Shown: positions 1 to 7,548, numbered from the stretch's first letter. The stretch is 9,522 nucleotides of DNA from Rhodospirillaceae bacterium (GCA_029883045.1 JAOUJU010000053.1:1-9522); one strand, 5' to 3'. Numbers and translations: made by a program. The notes: generated from the letters alone by a model not told the origin.

Positions 1-82
1 TAACGGCAACACCGGCAAAGAAGAAAGCGCCACCCCATAAAACCGAAAGCATTATTAGCAAGCCCCAGTCTTGGCTATCCAT
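1..82 (-). CDS. EamA/DMT-superfamily transporter, N-terminal fragment (runs off the left edge)
   Basis: Reading the minus strand from an ATG at 82-80 gives 27 uninterrupted codons, starting MDSQDWGLLIMLSVLWGGAF and continuing FFAGVAV to the edge of the window. A short polar start followed by a hydrophobic helix with the LWGGAFFF pattern is typical of the first membrane segment of EamA-type drug/metabolite transporters, which are usually about 280-300 residues with ten helices. Only the first helix is visible, so substrate and completeness cannot be judged. The upstream Shine-Dalgarno is weak. It is divergent from the Kef-type gene. The family call depends on one helix and its motif, so confidence is moderate. 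Confidence 0.6.
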   Translation of the reverse strand, partial: MDSQDWGLLIMLSVLWGGAFFFAGVAV

Positions 83-344
83 TATTTTCGATGCTTTCAC
101 GTCCGGTTTCCTTGTAATTAACAGCTTTATTTGGAAATTATTATCATGCGGGCGATCTTACCACCCGGTTCATGCTCAGGCTGGTTTCAATTTTGCGTCA
201 TCCAGAACCAACGTGAAATAAAGGCTTTCCAACACCAGATCGCGACAATTTGCTATTCATAAAATTTCGTGGGGTATTGGCCAAATTTTGCTAAGATAAT
301 GAAAATGTAGTGCAAATAATAAACAGCCAATAAAAAGGTAGGGC
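83..344. other. Divergent intergenic region
   Basis: This 262-base stretch separates the leftward EamA-type gene from the rightward Kef-type gene and should hold both promoters. No convincing coding frame, RNA gene or strong hairpin is visible. Two spaced inverted repeats can be seen: CTTTATTT (125-132) with AAATAAAG (216-223), and GCGATCT (152-158) with AGATCGC (237-243). They interleave rather than nest, are short, and may be chance. Confidence 0.5.
289..300 (+). promoter_or_regulatory. Possible -10 region for the Kef-type gene
   Basis: GATAAT at 295-300 matches the sigma-70 -10 consensus in five of six positions and lies about 45 bases before the start codon. An overlapping reading is an extended -10 (TGC before TAAGAT at 292-297). 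No good -35 box lies at the proper distance, so this is tentative. Confidence 0.22.
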
Positions 345-2021
345 ATGGTTGAAATACTATCATTATTAGCCGCCGCTGTTACGGCCGTGCTCTTGTTCAA
401 CCGTTTAGGCCTTGGTTCGGTATTGGGCTATTTGGCGGCTGGTGCGGTGGTTGGGCCTGCCGGTCTTGCATTGGTTCAAGACCCCGATAACATGCGCCAT
501 ATTGGTGAACTTGGCGTTGTTTTTTTATTGTTTTTGATTGGTATTGAAATAAAGCCCAAGCGCCTATGGGTTATGCGCCGAATGGTGTTTGGGTTTGGTG
601 GCGCGCAAGTAATAATAACCGGCATTATATTGGCGGGCGCCAGCCATTTTATTATTGGCACTGATTACGCCCAATCATTCATCATTGGGTTTGGTCTGGC
701 CTTGTCGTCCACCGCTTTCGGTCTGCAAATTTTAAGCGATGAAAACCAGATGTCTTCGCGCTGGGGTCGTTCTAGCTTTGCAATACTTTTGTTTCAAGAT
801 TTAGCCGTTGTCCCGCTAATGGTGGTTATTTCAATACTGGGTGCTGAAACCATCGACCCAAACGAATTGATGGGCCTTGCGGTTTTGGAATCAGTTTTTA
901 TTTTCTTGGCCGTGCTTATTGTTGGGCATTATGCAATCAACCCAATTTTGCACGCTATCGCCCGCAGCAAAAATTCAGACGCCTTTGTTGCTGCCGCTCT
1001 TCTTTTGGTTCTTGGTTTTGCCTGGGCGATGGAACAAATCGGGTTGTCCATGGCTATGGGGGCTTTTATTGCGGGTGTAATGTTATCGGAATCCGAATAC
1101 CGCCATCAGGTTGAGGCCGATGTTTTGCCGTTTCGCGGGCTATTGCTGGGCCTGTTCTTCATGAGTGTCGGCATGACACTAGACCCAATTACATTGGCCG
1201 CTAATTGGCAAATTATTATTGCTGGCACTATGGGAATGATGGCACTGAAGATTGCCTTGATAGCTGGTATGGCGCGTATCGCCAAGTTATCGTTTGGGGA
1301 TTCCATGCGTGCTGGGTTTTTACTATCGCAAGCGGGTGAATTTGGCTTCGTGCTGTTTTCTTTGGCAGGCAACCACTATATTTTGCAAGCCGAGCTAGTC
1401 TCAACGTTGCTTTCGATAATAGTTATTTCAATGGCCATGACACCGCTAATGGTGCGCGTTGGAAGTTATATTGCAATGCGTATCCCCGATGAAGCGTCGG
1501 AAATAATGGTGGATAATGGTATAGATGATTTACGTCCGGTTTTGATTGCTGGATTTGGTCGGGTCGGAAGAACCGTAGCGATTTTGTTAAAAGCGGCCAA
1601 TATTCCCTGCATCGCAATTGATTTGAATGCAGATAACGTAACCAAAGGAAGAAACGATGGGTTCCAGGTATTTTTTGGAAATGCCAGTCGTCCTGATGTT
1701 TTGCGTGCGGCTGGGGCCAGAAATGCCAGATTGATGGTGATAACGCTGGATAACCCAAACGTGGTAGAAATGCTTGTAAAAACCATGAACCGTTTACATC
1801 CGAACGTTCCTATTCACGCACGGGCACACGACTGGAACATTGTAGATAGATTTGAAGCAATGGGGATTGCCCATTCCATTCCCGATACGGTTGAATCAAG
1901 CCTACGCCTAGGCGCGGCGGCACTTGAAGCATCTGGCGTAAGCGAGGAAGACCGCTGTGCTTTGTTCGATGAATTAAGCGCTGAAAACTACGCCAAGCTA
2001 CGTTCACATAAAAATCAATAG
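345..2021 (+). CDS. Kef-type cation:proton antiporter (CPA2) with C-terminal RCK/TrkA-N domain
   Basis: This is an inner-membrane monovalent cation/H+ antiporter, probably exporting K+. Residues 1 to about 380 form the exchanger domain with about a dozen hydrophobic segments. They include the GRSSFAILLFQDLAVVPL segment (141-158) with the ion-site pair Q151-D152, and SESEYRHQVEAD...PFRGLLLGLFF (248-272), which matches the regulatory loop of E. coli KefC. Residues about 396-500 are a Rossmann RCK/KTN domain with GFGRVG (403-408), an acidic D426 ending the second strand (NAD(H)/AMP type), and GNASRPDVL (445-453). The length of 558 residues is slightly short against about 600-620 for KefB/KefC. 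The start is ATG with AGGTAGG just upstream. No KefF/KefG-type ancillary oxidoreductase gene is adjacent, and residues that bind glutathione in KefC look replaced, so gating may differ. It is probably monocistronic, converging on the MFS gene. Family is certain; exact ion and ligand are not. Confidence 0.92.
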   Translation: MVEILSLLAAAVTAVLLFNRLGLGSVLGYLAAGAVVGPAGLALVQDPDNMRHIGELGVVFLLFLIGIEIKPKRLWVMRRMVFGFGGAQVIITGIILAGASHFIIGTDYAQSFIIGFGLALSSTAFGLQILSDENQMSSRWGRSSFAILLFQDLAVVPLMVVISILGAETIDPNELMGLAVLESVFIFLAVLIVGHYAINPILHAIARSKNSDAFVAAALLLVLGFAWAMEQIGLSMAMGAFIAGVMLSESEYRHQVEADVLPFRGLLLGLFFMSVGMTLDPITLAANWQIIIAGTMGMMALKIALIAGMARIAKLSFGDSMRAGFLLSQAGEFGFVLFSLAGNHYILQAELVSTLLSIIVISMAMTPLMVRVGSYIAMRIPDEASEIMVDNGIDDLRPVLIAGFGRVGRTVAILLKAANIPCIAIDLNADNVTKGRNDGFQVFFGNASRPDVLRAAGARNARLMVITLDNPNVVEMLVKTMNRLHPNVPIHARAHDWNIVDRFEAMGIAHSIPDTVESSLRLGAAALEASGVSEEDRCALFDELSAENYAKLRSHKNQ

Positions 2022-2048
2022 GGCATCATTTAATTAAAGCGCCAATAT
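2022..2048. other. Convergent intergenic spacer with AT-rich palindrome
   Basis: Only 27 bases separate the stop codons of the Kef-type and MFS genes. They contain the palindrome TTTAATTAAA (2029-2038), flanked by GGC and GCC, which could form a weak two-way terminator. There is no proper GC stem followed by a T-tract, so I do not call a terminator. Confidence 0.3.
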
Positions 2049-3293
2049 TTAACCATCAACGGCTTTTTCTTCGTTAACGGCAGCTGCCATGTTAACCGCA
2101 ATTTGACTGGTTTTGGGAACGGAAACAAAATCTTCCTTGTCTTCGTTTGATACCTTTTTACCAGTTAGCAAACGATGGGTTGAAAAAATTCCAAGCAATA
2201 ATGCGACAATGGTGGTGTAATAAAATAATCCACCGGGGCCATATTGCGCCATGGCAACAGATGAAATAACCGGTCCCATAACGGCGCCAATGCCATATAT
2301 AACTAATAAGGCACTGCTTGCCGGAACAAAATCACTAGCCTTAACCTTGTCATTAACGTGGGCAATGGAAATAGCGTAAAGAGGGAATGCCGCCATGCCA
2401 AAAAATGCACCTGCGATAAGACGAAGCTCAATCGCCATATCACCAGCCAATGAAAGGGCAATGCTTGCGCCAGTTATGAAAAAACCAATGGCAATAATAA
2501 CTAATCTGCGATCAATATGATCAGATAATTTACCCAATGGCCATTGGGTTATAATGCCCCCAACTATGACAATAGCCATAAACACGGATATTTCTTGCGT
2601 TAACATCCCAGATTTTTGCGCATACACCGCCCCCATACCCCAGAACGAACCGTTAATAAGGCCAGTGGCAAAACATCCCGCCACACCAGCGGGGGAAATT
2701 ATAAAAAGACGTTTTATGGGCATTGGTTTTTTTGGTTTCAGTGGCGGTGCTTCACTGCGGGTAATAGCTAGTGGAACCAATGAAAGAGATACCAAAACAG
2801 AAACTAAAATAAACAGATTGCTTCCTTCGGGTGGTGCGGTGTTTAGTAAAAACTGGCTAATTGCAGTGGCACCCAAGGTAACAATCATATAAGTGGAAAG
2901 TACGCTGCCGCGGTTGGTGTTGTTGGATGCGTGGTTTAACCAGCTTTCTGACACAATTATTAGCCCAGCCAAACAAAACCCGGTCACAGTCCTAAGCACC
3001 ATCCATGTAAACGGGTCCACAAAAATAGCGTGAACCAGCGTGGCAGCCGATGCTATGGAGGCTAATGCGGCAAAGGTTCGAATGTGACCAATGCGGTTTA
3101 TAAGTCCTGGGCCAAAAAGCGATCCACCAATATAGCCCACATAATAAAGCGCCATTATTGCGCCGATCATAGGTAGCGCAAATGCCTCTAGTCCGGCACG
3201 AACCCCAAGCAAGGTTGCCTGTAAACCAAAGCCAAGGTTCATGCCAAAAACTGCAAGCAACAGTGCGGAAATTGTAATTATGGTGGCGAACAT
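2049..3293 (-). CDS. MFS transporter, YcaD-like (12 membrane segments, substrate unknown)
   Basis: A major facilitator superfamily inner-membrane carrier. From the chosen ATG at 3293-3291 the protein has 414 residues: about six helices, a basic proline-rich central loop (about 180-196, with PPLKPKKPMPIK), six more helices and a polar tail of about 35 residues. The segment SESWLNHASNNTNRG (115-129) followed by YMIVTLGATAISQ closely resembles E. coli YcaD, a family without an established substrate. A loop motif GKLSDHIDRR (254-263) fits the MFS motif-A position in the second half. A TTG at 3338 in the same frame would add 15 residues overlapping the upstream gene by 38 bases. The ATG is preferred because it lies seven bases after the upstream TAG stop and begins directly with a membrane helix. 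Its own Shine-Dalgarno is weak, so translational coupling to the ZntB-like gene is likely. Confidence 0.85.
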   Translation of the reverse strand: MFATIITISALLLAVFGMNLGFGLQATLLGVRAGLEAFALPMIGAIMALYYVGYIGGSLFGPGLINRIGHIRTFAALASIASAATLVHAIFVDPFTWMVLRTVTGFCLAGLIIVSESWLNHASNNTNRGSVLSTYMIVTLGATAISQFLLNTAPPEGSNLFILVSVLVSLSLVPLAITRSEAPPLKPKKPMPIKRLFIISPAGVAGCFATGLINGSFWGMGAVYAQKSGMLTQEISVFMAIVIVGGIITQWPLGKLSDHIDRRLVIIAIGFFITGASIALSLAGDMAIELRLIAGAFFGMAAFPLYAISIAHVNDKVKASDFVPASSALLVIYGIGAVMGPVISSVAMAQYGPGGLFYYTTIVALLLGIFSTHRLLTGKKVSNEDKEDFVSVPKTSQIAVNMAAAVNEEKAVDG

Positions 3294-3300
3294 TACTGGG

Positions 3301-4269
3301 CTATATCCACTTAAGGCGCTTAAGCAACCAAAGCTCAAACCCGCAAAGCACCAATATTAGCGTGACCACTATGGAAAATGCCCAAGGGCTGTTTACGCCG
3401 GGCATGCCACCAACATTAATGCCCAGCACACCAGCAATCAGGCTGGGTGGCAGCAAAAGTGCGGTTACCACGGTTAATAGATACATGGTTTTACCCATGC
3501 GTTCTTGCAGGCGGGTACGTATTTCATCATAAATAATAATGGCACGGTCACGCATGGCATTCATGTCTTCAACGTAGCGCAGCAATGTGTTTTCCGCCTC
3601 GCTGATTTTCTGGCGCTGGTCATCATCTAAAAGTGAACCCTTTATGGACTTTAGCGCGCTCAATGCCTCGCGTTGTGGTGAAACATAACGTATTAATGAA
3701 ATAAGCGTGTAACGAAGTGATGCTAAATTATCTGGGGTCTGATCGCCGGTGGACGAAAAAATATTTTCTTCAATAATGCCAAGTTCATCATCAATATTTT
3801 CTATGACGGGCTCCATCCGCTCAGTTAGGCCTTTAACCATATGAACAATAAAATCACCGGAATTTTTTGGCCCGATACCTTTTTCTAAAGCACCTTGAAT
3901 TTCTTCGGTGGTTTTAAGCTTACGAATGCGAAGCGAAATAATGCGCTCGGCCTGAATAAGTATGCGAATACCAACCATATCTTCCGGGTCGGCGGCGGGG
4001 TTAAGGTTGACACCGCGCAAAATAACTAACAAGCCGTCATCCATCTGGGTTACCCGTGGGCGGGTGTTTTCGGCAAGCAAAGCATCGCAGGTTATGGGAT
4101 CAAGCCCGCTTTCAGACCTAAGCCATGTTTCGGTTCCGGGTTCTTCAACCAAAAAATGAAGCCAGCGGGTCTTACTGCTTGCAATTGTCGTGTTTATTTC
4201 CGCCCAGTCGATTGTACTGGCGCCGCCTTGACCGTCAAAATCGCAAGCGTACCTAAGACCGTTTTCCAT
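3301..4269 (-). CDS. zntB: CorA-family metal transporter, ZntB-like
   Basis: A pentameric inner-membrane divalent cation channel/transporter of the CorA (2-TM-GxN) family. Its 322 residues agree with E. coli ZntB (about 327). The N-terminal part (1 to about 255) is the cytosolic funnel domain, with the long charged helices expected at about 140-255. Two membrane helices follow (about 262-282 and 296-316). The signature is GIN (283-285), where CorA usually has GMN, followed by GGMPG (287-291). The GxN-VGGMPG form is characteristic of ZntB, which handles Zn2+ (reported as Zn2+ uptake with protons, or earlier as efflux). The tail LLKRLKWI is basic, as usual. The ATG start has no clear Shine-Dalgarno. 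The gene sits 86 bases after proV and 7 bases before the MFS gene, on the same strand. ZntB is favoured over a Mg2+-type CorA from the motif; the metal is inferred. Confidence 0.87.
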   Translation of the reverse strand: MENGLRYACDFDGQGGASTIDWAEINTTIASSKTRWLHFLVEEPGTETWLRSESGLDPITCDALLAENTRPRVTQMDDGLLVILRGVNLNPAADPEDMVGIRILIQAERIISLRIRKLKTTEEIQGALEKGIGPKNSGDFIVHMVKGLTERMEPVIENIDDELGIIEENIFSSTGDQTPDNLASLRYTLISLIRYVSPQREALSALKSIKGSLLDDDQRQKISEAENTLLRYVEDMNAMRDRAIIIYDEIRTRLQERMGKTMYLLTVVTALLLPPSLIAGVLGINVGGMPGVNSPWAFSIVVTLILVLCGFELWLLKRLKWI

Positions 4270-4330
4270 AAATGCATTGTACAGGTTTTGGCGGTTTTTG
4301 GTTAGCGGATTTTTTAAAACTCATTGGCAG

Positions 4331-4355
4331 TTTAAGCGCTTGGGGGGTGCTTAAA
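4331..4355 (-). terminator. Inverted repeat just after the proV stop codon, possible weak terminator
   Basis: TTTAAGC (4331-4337) and GCTTAAA (4349-4355) form a perfect 7-bp inverted repeat around an 11-base loop containing six Gs. The repeat begins directly at the proV stop codon (4358-4356). The stem is AT-rich, and the next T-rich stretch on the minus strand (TTTTAAAAAA, about 4311-4320) lies about ten bases beyond the stem rather than touching it, so termination may be partial and the zntB-like gene may be reached by read-through. Confidence 0.38.
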
Positions 4356-5558
4356 TCAGGCTTTATCCGAAGTTCCATTATTATCTGATAAAATAGAAAT
4401 CATGGACTTCCTTGATACCACGCCATGAAATTCACCGTCCTCGCCCACAACCGGAACGGGGTATGGCTGGCCAAGGGTTGTTGGCAAAATTTCTTCTAAG
4501 GATGTGTCGGGTTGAACGGTAGCCATGTCTTCAGCCAGTTCGCACAAGTTAGCATTGGGTCCCGGGCTGTCTATTTCATTTTCAATAATCTCACGTGTAA
4601 TAATGCCACGGTATTCATCTTCTTCAAAAACGTATCCGTAATCGTGTTTTTTACCGCGCATTTGTTCTAACGCATCATCAAGGTTTTCTTTGGTAAGGCG
4701 AAGCACGGGCGGCTTCATTACCACGTCTGCGGTTAAAACCCGCGCACGGTTAACGTCACGAACAAATGCTTCAACGTAATCGTCAGCCGGGTTTAATAAA
4801 ATTTCTTCGGGTTTGCCAACCTGGGAAAGTTTGCCGTCTTTTAATATTGCAATTTTGTCGCCCAAACGCAGTGCTTCGTCTAGGTCGTGGGTTATAAATA
4901 TTATTGTTTTACGCAATTTGTCTTGCAATTCAATAAGCTGGTCTTGCATCTCGCTGCGAATGAGCGGATCAAGGGCTGAAAAAGCTTCATCCATAAGCAA
5001 AATATCGGCATCGGTACAAAGTGCGCGGGCAAGACCAACACGTTGTTGTTGGCCGCCGGATAGCTGTGATGGGTATTGATCTTCATACCCGCCAAGGCCA
5101 ACCGCATCCAACCATGTTGTCGCCTTTTCGTGGCGGGTGGTTTTATTAACACCTTGTACCATCAAGCCATAGGCAACATTTTCAATGACCGTGCGGTGTG
5201 GCATAAGACCAAAATGTTGAAAAACCATAGACATCCTGTGGCGGCGAAACTGCTCCAGTTCTTTTTGCCCAAGACCCATTACATCTACGTCATCAACCAG
5301 AATTTTTCCCTCGGTTGGGTCTATCAAGCGGTTGAAGTGGCGTATCAAGGTGGATTTTCCTGAACCCGAAAGCCCCATGATAACAAATATTTCACCGCGC
5401 TTTATGCTTAGATTAATATTGCTAAGGCCAACCGCATGCCCGGTCTTTGAAAGAATTTCATCCTTAGATGCGCCATCCATAACCATGGCCATCACGCTTT
5501 CGGGGTTGGTGCCAAATATTTTATATAGGCCTTCAATCTTGATTATTGGTTCATCCAT
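4356..5558 (-). CDS. proV: Betaine-type ABC transporter ATP-binding subunit with CBS domains (ProV-like)
   Basis: This is the ATPase that powers the ProXWV-type importer at the cytoplasmic face. From the ATG at 5558-5556 it has 400 residues, the length of E. coli ProV. It carries the ProV-type insertion MDGASKDEILSKTG (27-40), Walker A GLSGSGKST (62-70), Q-loop Q114, signature LSGGQ (166-170), Walker B ILLMDEAFSALD (186-197, D190/E191) and switch H224. All catalytic residues are present. Residues about 275-395 form a tandem CBS-like module, in OpuA-type systems the sensor of ionic strength or c-di-AMP. A TTG at 5639 and an ATG at 5597 in the same frame are possible starts, but the chosen ATG has GGTGGT (5571-5566) seven bases upstream and gives a family-standard N-terminus (MDEPIIKIEGLYKIFG). 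It overlaps the permease stop by eight bases in ATGGATGA, so the two are translationally coupled. It is the last gene of the transporter set. Confidence 0.94.
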   Translation of the reverse strand: MDEPIIKIEGLYKIFGTNPESVMAMVMDGASKDEILSKTGHAVGLSNINLSIKRGEIFVIMGLSGSGKSTLIRHFNRLIDPTEGKILVDDVDVMGLGQKELEQFRRHRMSMVFQHFGLMPHRTVIENVAYGLMVQGVNKTTRHEKATTWLDAVGLGGYEDQYPSQLSGGQQQRVGLARALCTDADILLMDEAFSALDPLIRSEMQDQLIELQDKLRKTIIFITHDLDEALRLGDKIAILKDGKLSQVGKPEEILLNPADDYVEAFVRDVNRARVLTADVVMKPPVLRLTKENLDDALEQMRGKKHDYGYVFEEDEYRGIITREIIENEIDSPGPNANLCELAEDMATVQPDTSLEEILPTTLGQPYPVPVVGEDGEFHGVVSRKSMISILSDNNGTSDKA

Positions 5559-6450
5559 TTTGTGTACCACCAAGATGTCTTTGGGTGCGCTTGGCATATG
5601 CTTGCGATACCCGATCAAAAATAATTGCCAGCGCCACAATGGCTAAGCCATTAAACAAACCCATAGTGAAATACTGGTTGGTAATGGATTTTAAAACTGG
5701 TTGGCCCAATCCCTTGACCCCGATCATCGAGGCAATAACCACCATTGCCAATGCCATCATAATTGTTTGGTTAATGCCGGCCATTATTGTAGGCATGGCC
5801 AGCGGTAACTGCACCCCCCACAATCGTTGCGATGAATTGGCACCAAACGCAGTGGCGGCTTCTAAGACCTCTTTATCAACCAGACGGATGCCCAAATTTG
5901 TCAGGCGAATAACTGGCGGTATGGCATAAATAACCACCGCAATTACTCCTGGTACCTTGCCGATACCAAGCAACATTACGACCGGAATTAAATAAACGAA
6001 TGCAGGCATTGTTTGCATAATATCTAAAATTGGGGTGACGACTGCGCGCGTCTTGTCTGAACGTGCCATGGCGATGCCAATGGGAATGCCCATAAAAATT
6101 GAAAGCAACGTGCAAACGGTAATTATGCTCATGGTGCGCATGGTGTTTTCCCACATGCCGAAATAACCAATAAGCATAAATGATCCAATTACCCCCAATG
6201 AAAGCTTCCATGAACGGCTGGCTCCGTATACCAGCGCCACCACAACCGCAATAACCAGCCACCATGGTGATGCCAGCAAAAGGTTTTCAAACCATACAAG
6301 AAATTTCAAAAGAGGGTTAAAAACAGATTCTATGGCATCACCATAGGTACGCGAAAAAGCGCGATAGCTTTCGTCAAGACCTTTGCGTATTGCAACAAGG
6401 TCTGCGCGCTCCATTTCTGGAAATTTAGTCAACCAGCTTTCGGTGGCCAT
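5551..6450 (-). CDS. proW: Betaine-type ABC transporter permease (ProW-like)
   Basis: The transmembrane channel subunit of the importer, 299 residues from the ATG at 6450-6448. A polar, amphipathic N-terminal stretch of about 45 residues precedes the hydrophobic core (helices at about 63-78, 84-99, 106-128, 148-164, 167-182, 230-246 and 263-278). The coupling EAA loop reads EAATAFGANSSQRLWGVQLP (197-216) with the conserved G203; this docks onto the ATPase. SMIGVKGLGQPV (241-252) is also typical of ProW/OpuAB. E. coli ProW is longer at its N-terminus (354 residues), but about 280-300 is usual elsewhere. GAAGGT lies at 6468-6463, twelve bases before the ATG, a rather long spacing. An in-frame TTG at 6501 would place the start inside the upstream terminator hairpin and is rejected. 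It overlaps proV by eight bases. Confidence 0.93.
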   Translation of the reverse strand: MATESWLTKFPEMERADLVAIRKGLDESYRAFSRTYGDAIESVFNPLLKFLVWFENLLLASPWWLVIAVVVALVYGASRSWKLSLGVIGSFMLIGYFGMWENTMRTMSIITVCTLLSIFMGIPIGIAMARSDKTRAVVTPILDIMQTMPAFVYLIPVVMLLGIGKVPGVIAVVIYAIPPVIRLTNLGIRLVDKEVLEAATAFGANSSQRLWGVQLPLAMPTIMAGINQTIMMALAMVVIASMIGVKGLGQPVLKSITNQYFTMGLFNGLAIVALAIIFDRVSQAYAKRTQRHLGGTQNG

Positions 6451-6480
6451 ATTTATTTTTTTACCTTCAATGTGAATTAA

Positions 6481-6520
6481 AAAATAAAAACCTCGCCCCA
6501 ACTTTATGCAAGGGCGAGGT
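6481..6520 (-). terminator. Intrinsic terminator/attenuator between proX and proW
   Basis: On the minus strand, eight bases past the proX stop, ACCTCGCCC (6520-6512) pairs perfectly with GGGCGAGGT (6498-6490) around a 13-base loop. The transcript continues with a U-rich run (6490-6481, TTTTTATTTT in DNA). This is a textbook intrinsic terminator by shape. Since proW and proV follow within the same transcription unit and no promoter is obvious in the 30 bases remaining, partial read-through is more likely than a full stop. The hairpin should also protect the proX message from 3'-exonucleases. Confidence 0.8.
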
Positions 6521-6528
6521 ATTATTTA

Positions 6529-7536
6529 TTATAAGGCCGCAAGGGCTTTCTTTACCTTTGCCGTAGCATCAGGCGATAGCCATTCCATCCACGTAGCCTC
6601 ATTATTTTTTAGAAAATATTCGGCCGCAACTTGGCCGTCTGCTTGGTTGTCTTCCATCCATGCCAGAAGTTTGTTCATCTGCGCATTTTTAAAAGCACGC
6701 TTGGTAAGGTATTCATAAGCACCGGGCGCACGTTTAGCGAAACTTTCGGTGGTTACGGTTTCCACCAGTGATGGCGGATACATGGTTACCTTAGGGGTTT
6801 CGCAATCGGCGCTGGATGTACATTTCATGTATTCATCTTTGTTAATGCCTGAACCGAAATCAACCTTTACCATTTCGTACTTACCCAGTACCGATGTAGG
6901 TGCCCAATAATAACCAAACCACGGCTGCTTGCGCTCGTACGCTTTGGCAATTGCACCGGAAAGCCCAGCACCCGAACCGGGATCAACCAGCTCAAAGCCG
7001 TCATCAGACAATTTAAGTGCCTTAAACAGGTTACCGGCAGAAATTTGGCAGTTCCACCCAGCCGGACATGTGTAAAAACCAGACTTGGTTGGATCTTCGG
7101 GGTGTTTGAACATTTTAGCATTTTTTCTAATGCCAGCTATGGTCGCCAGTGAAGGGTCTTTTTCGACCATATACTTTGGCACCCAAAAACCTTCTTCGCC
7201 ACCATCGGCAAGCGATTTACCGGCAATGCGCAAACGTTTTTCGGCAACGCCTTTATCAATGGCATCTTTAAGTGAGTTGCTCCACAGTTCCGGCGCAATG
7301 TCGGGCTCGCCCTTTTCGATCATTGATGTTCCGGTTGGCATGGTGTCGCCCGGAACCAATTCAGCAGCGCAGCCGTAGCCATTTTTCAAAATGAACTTAT
7401 CAACGTTGGCCATCAAGGATGCCGAGCTCCAGTTCATGTCGGAAATGGTCACTCGCCCACAATCAGTGGCCGCAAGGGCTTGCGATGATAGAAGGGTGGC
7501 AAATATGGCAGGCAAGAATAATTTAGTAATTTTCAA
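6529..7536 (-). CDS. proX: Periplasmic betaine-type substrate-binding protein (ProX-like, OpuAC family)
   Basis: Binds the substrate in the periplasm and delivers it to ProW/ProV. It has 335 residues. MKITKLFLPAIFATLLSSQA plus LA forms a Sec signal peptide, with predicted cleavage after A20-L21-A22. The mature protein fits the OpuAC (ProX) family: an early DMNWSSA segment (33-39), GTSMIEKGEPDIAPELWSN (69-87) and WFGYYWAPTSVLGKY (206-220). These are rich in the aromatics (W36, W85, W118, W206, Y209, Y210, W211) that cage quaternary ammonium groups in relatives. Six cysteines (C26, C56, C157, C163, C239, C245) could make three disulfides. The start is TTG (7536-7534), well supported by AGGGGA six bases upstream. 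It is first in the transporter set, followed by a hairpin and proW. Glycine betaine, proline betaine and choline are all plausible substrates. Confidence 0.92.
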   Translation of the reverse strand: MKITKLFLPAIFATLLSSQALAATDCGRVTISDMNWSSASLMANVDKFILKNGYGCAAELVPGDTMPTGTSMIEKGEPDIAPELWSNSLKDAIDKGVAEKRLRIAGKSLADGGEEGFWVPKYMVEKDPSLATIAGIRKNAKMFKHPEDPTKSGFYTCPAGWNCQISAGNLFKALKLSDDGFELVDPGSGAGLSGAIAKAYERKQPWFGYYWAPTSVLGKYEMVKVDFGSGINKDEYMKCTSSADCETPKVTMYPPSLVETVTTESFAKRAPGAYEYLTKRAFKNAQMNKLLAWMEDNQADGQVAAEYFLKNNEATWMEWLSPDATAKVKKALAAL

Positions 7537-7548
7537 AGTAATTCCCCT
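7534..7548 (-). promoter_or_regulatory. Ribosome-binding site that fixes a TTG start for proX
   Basis: On the minus strand AGGGGA (7548-7543) stands six bases before TTG (7536-7534). The TTG begins a perfect signal peptide (K3-type n-region, hydrophobic core, ALA cleavage site), and no ATG in frame can replace it. Confidence 0.75.

Noticed and set aside
1423..1786. Overlapping minus-strand open frames within the Kef-type gene
   Set aside because: They are antisense shadows of a well-conserved gene, with low-complexity translations and no start signals.
2029..2038. Palindrome TTTAATTAAA between the convergent genes as a two-way terminator
   Set aside because: It has no GC-rich stem and no adjacent T-tract beyond the palindrome itself; such AT palindromes arise easily by chance.
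3294..3338. Extended start for the MFS protein at TTG 3338
   Set aside because: It overlaps the ZntB-like coding sequence, adds a non-hydrophobic extension, and the ATG at 3293 fits the normal MFS N-terminus.
5559..5639. Extended start for the ATPase at TTG 5639 (27 more residues) or ATG 5597
   Set aside because: Neither has a good Shine-Dalgarno, both would overlap the permease far more, and the ATG at 5558 with GGTGGT gives exactly the 400-residue ProV length.
6451..6501. Extended start for the permease at TTG 6501
   Set aside because: It would lie inside the terminator hairpin, has no ribosome-binding site, and adds residues without resemblance to the family.
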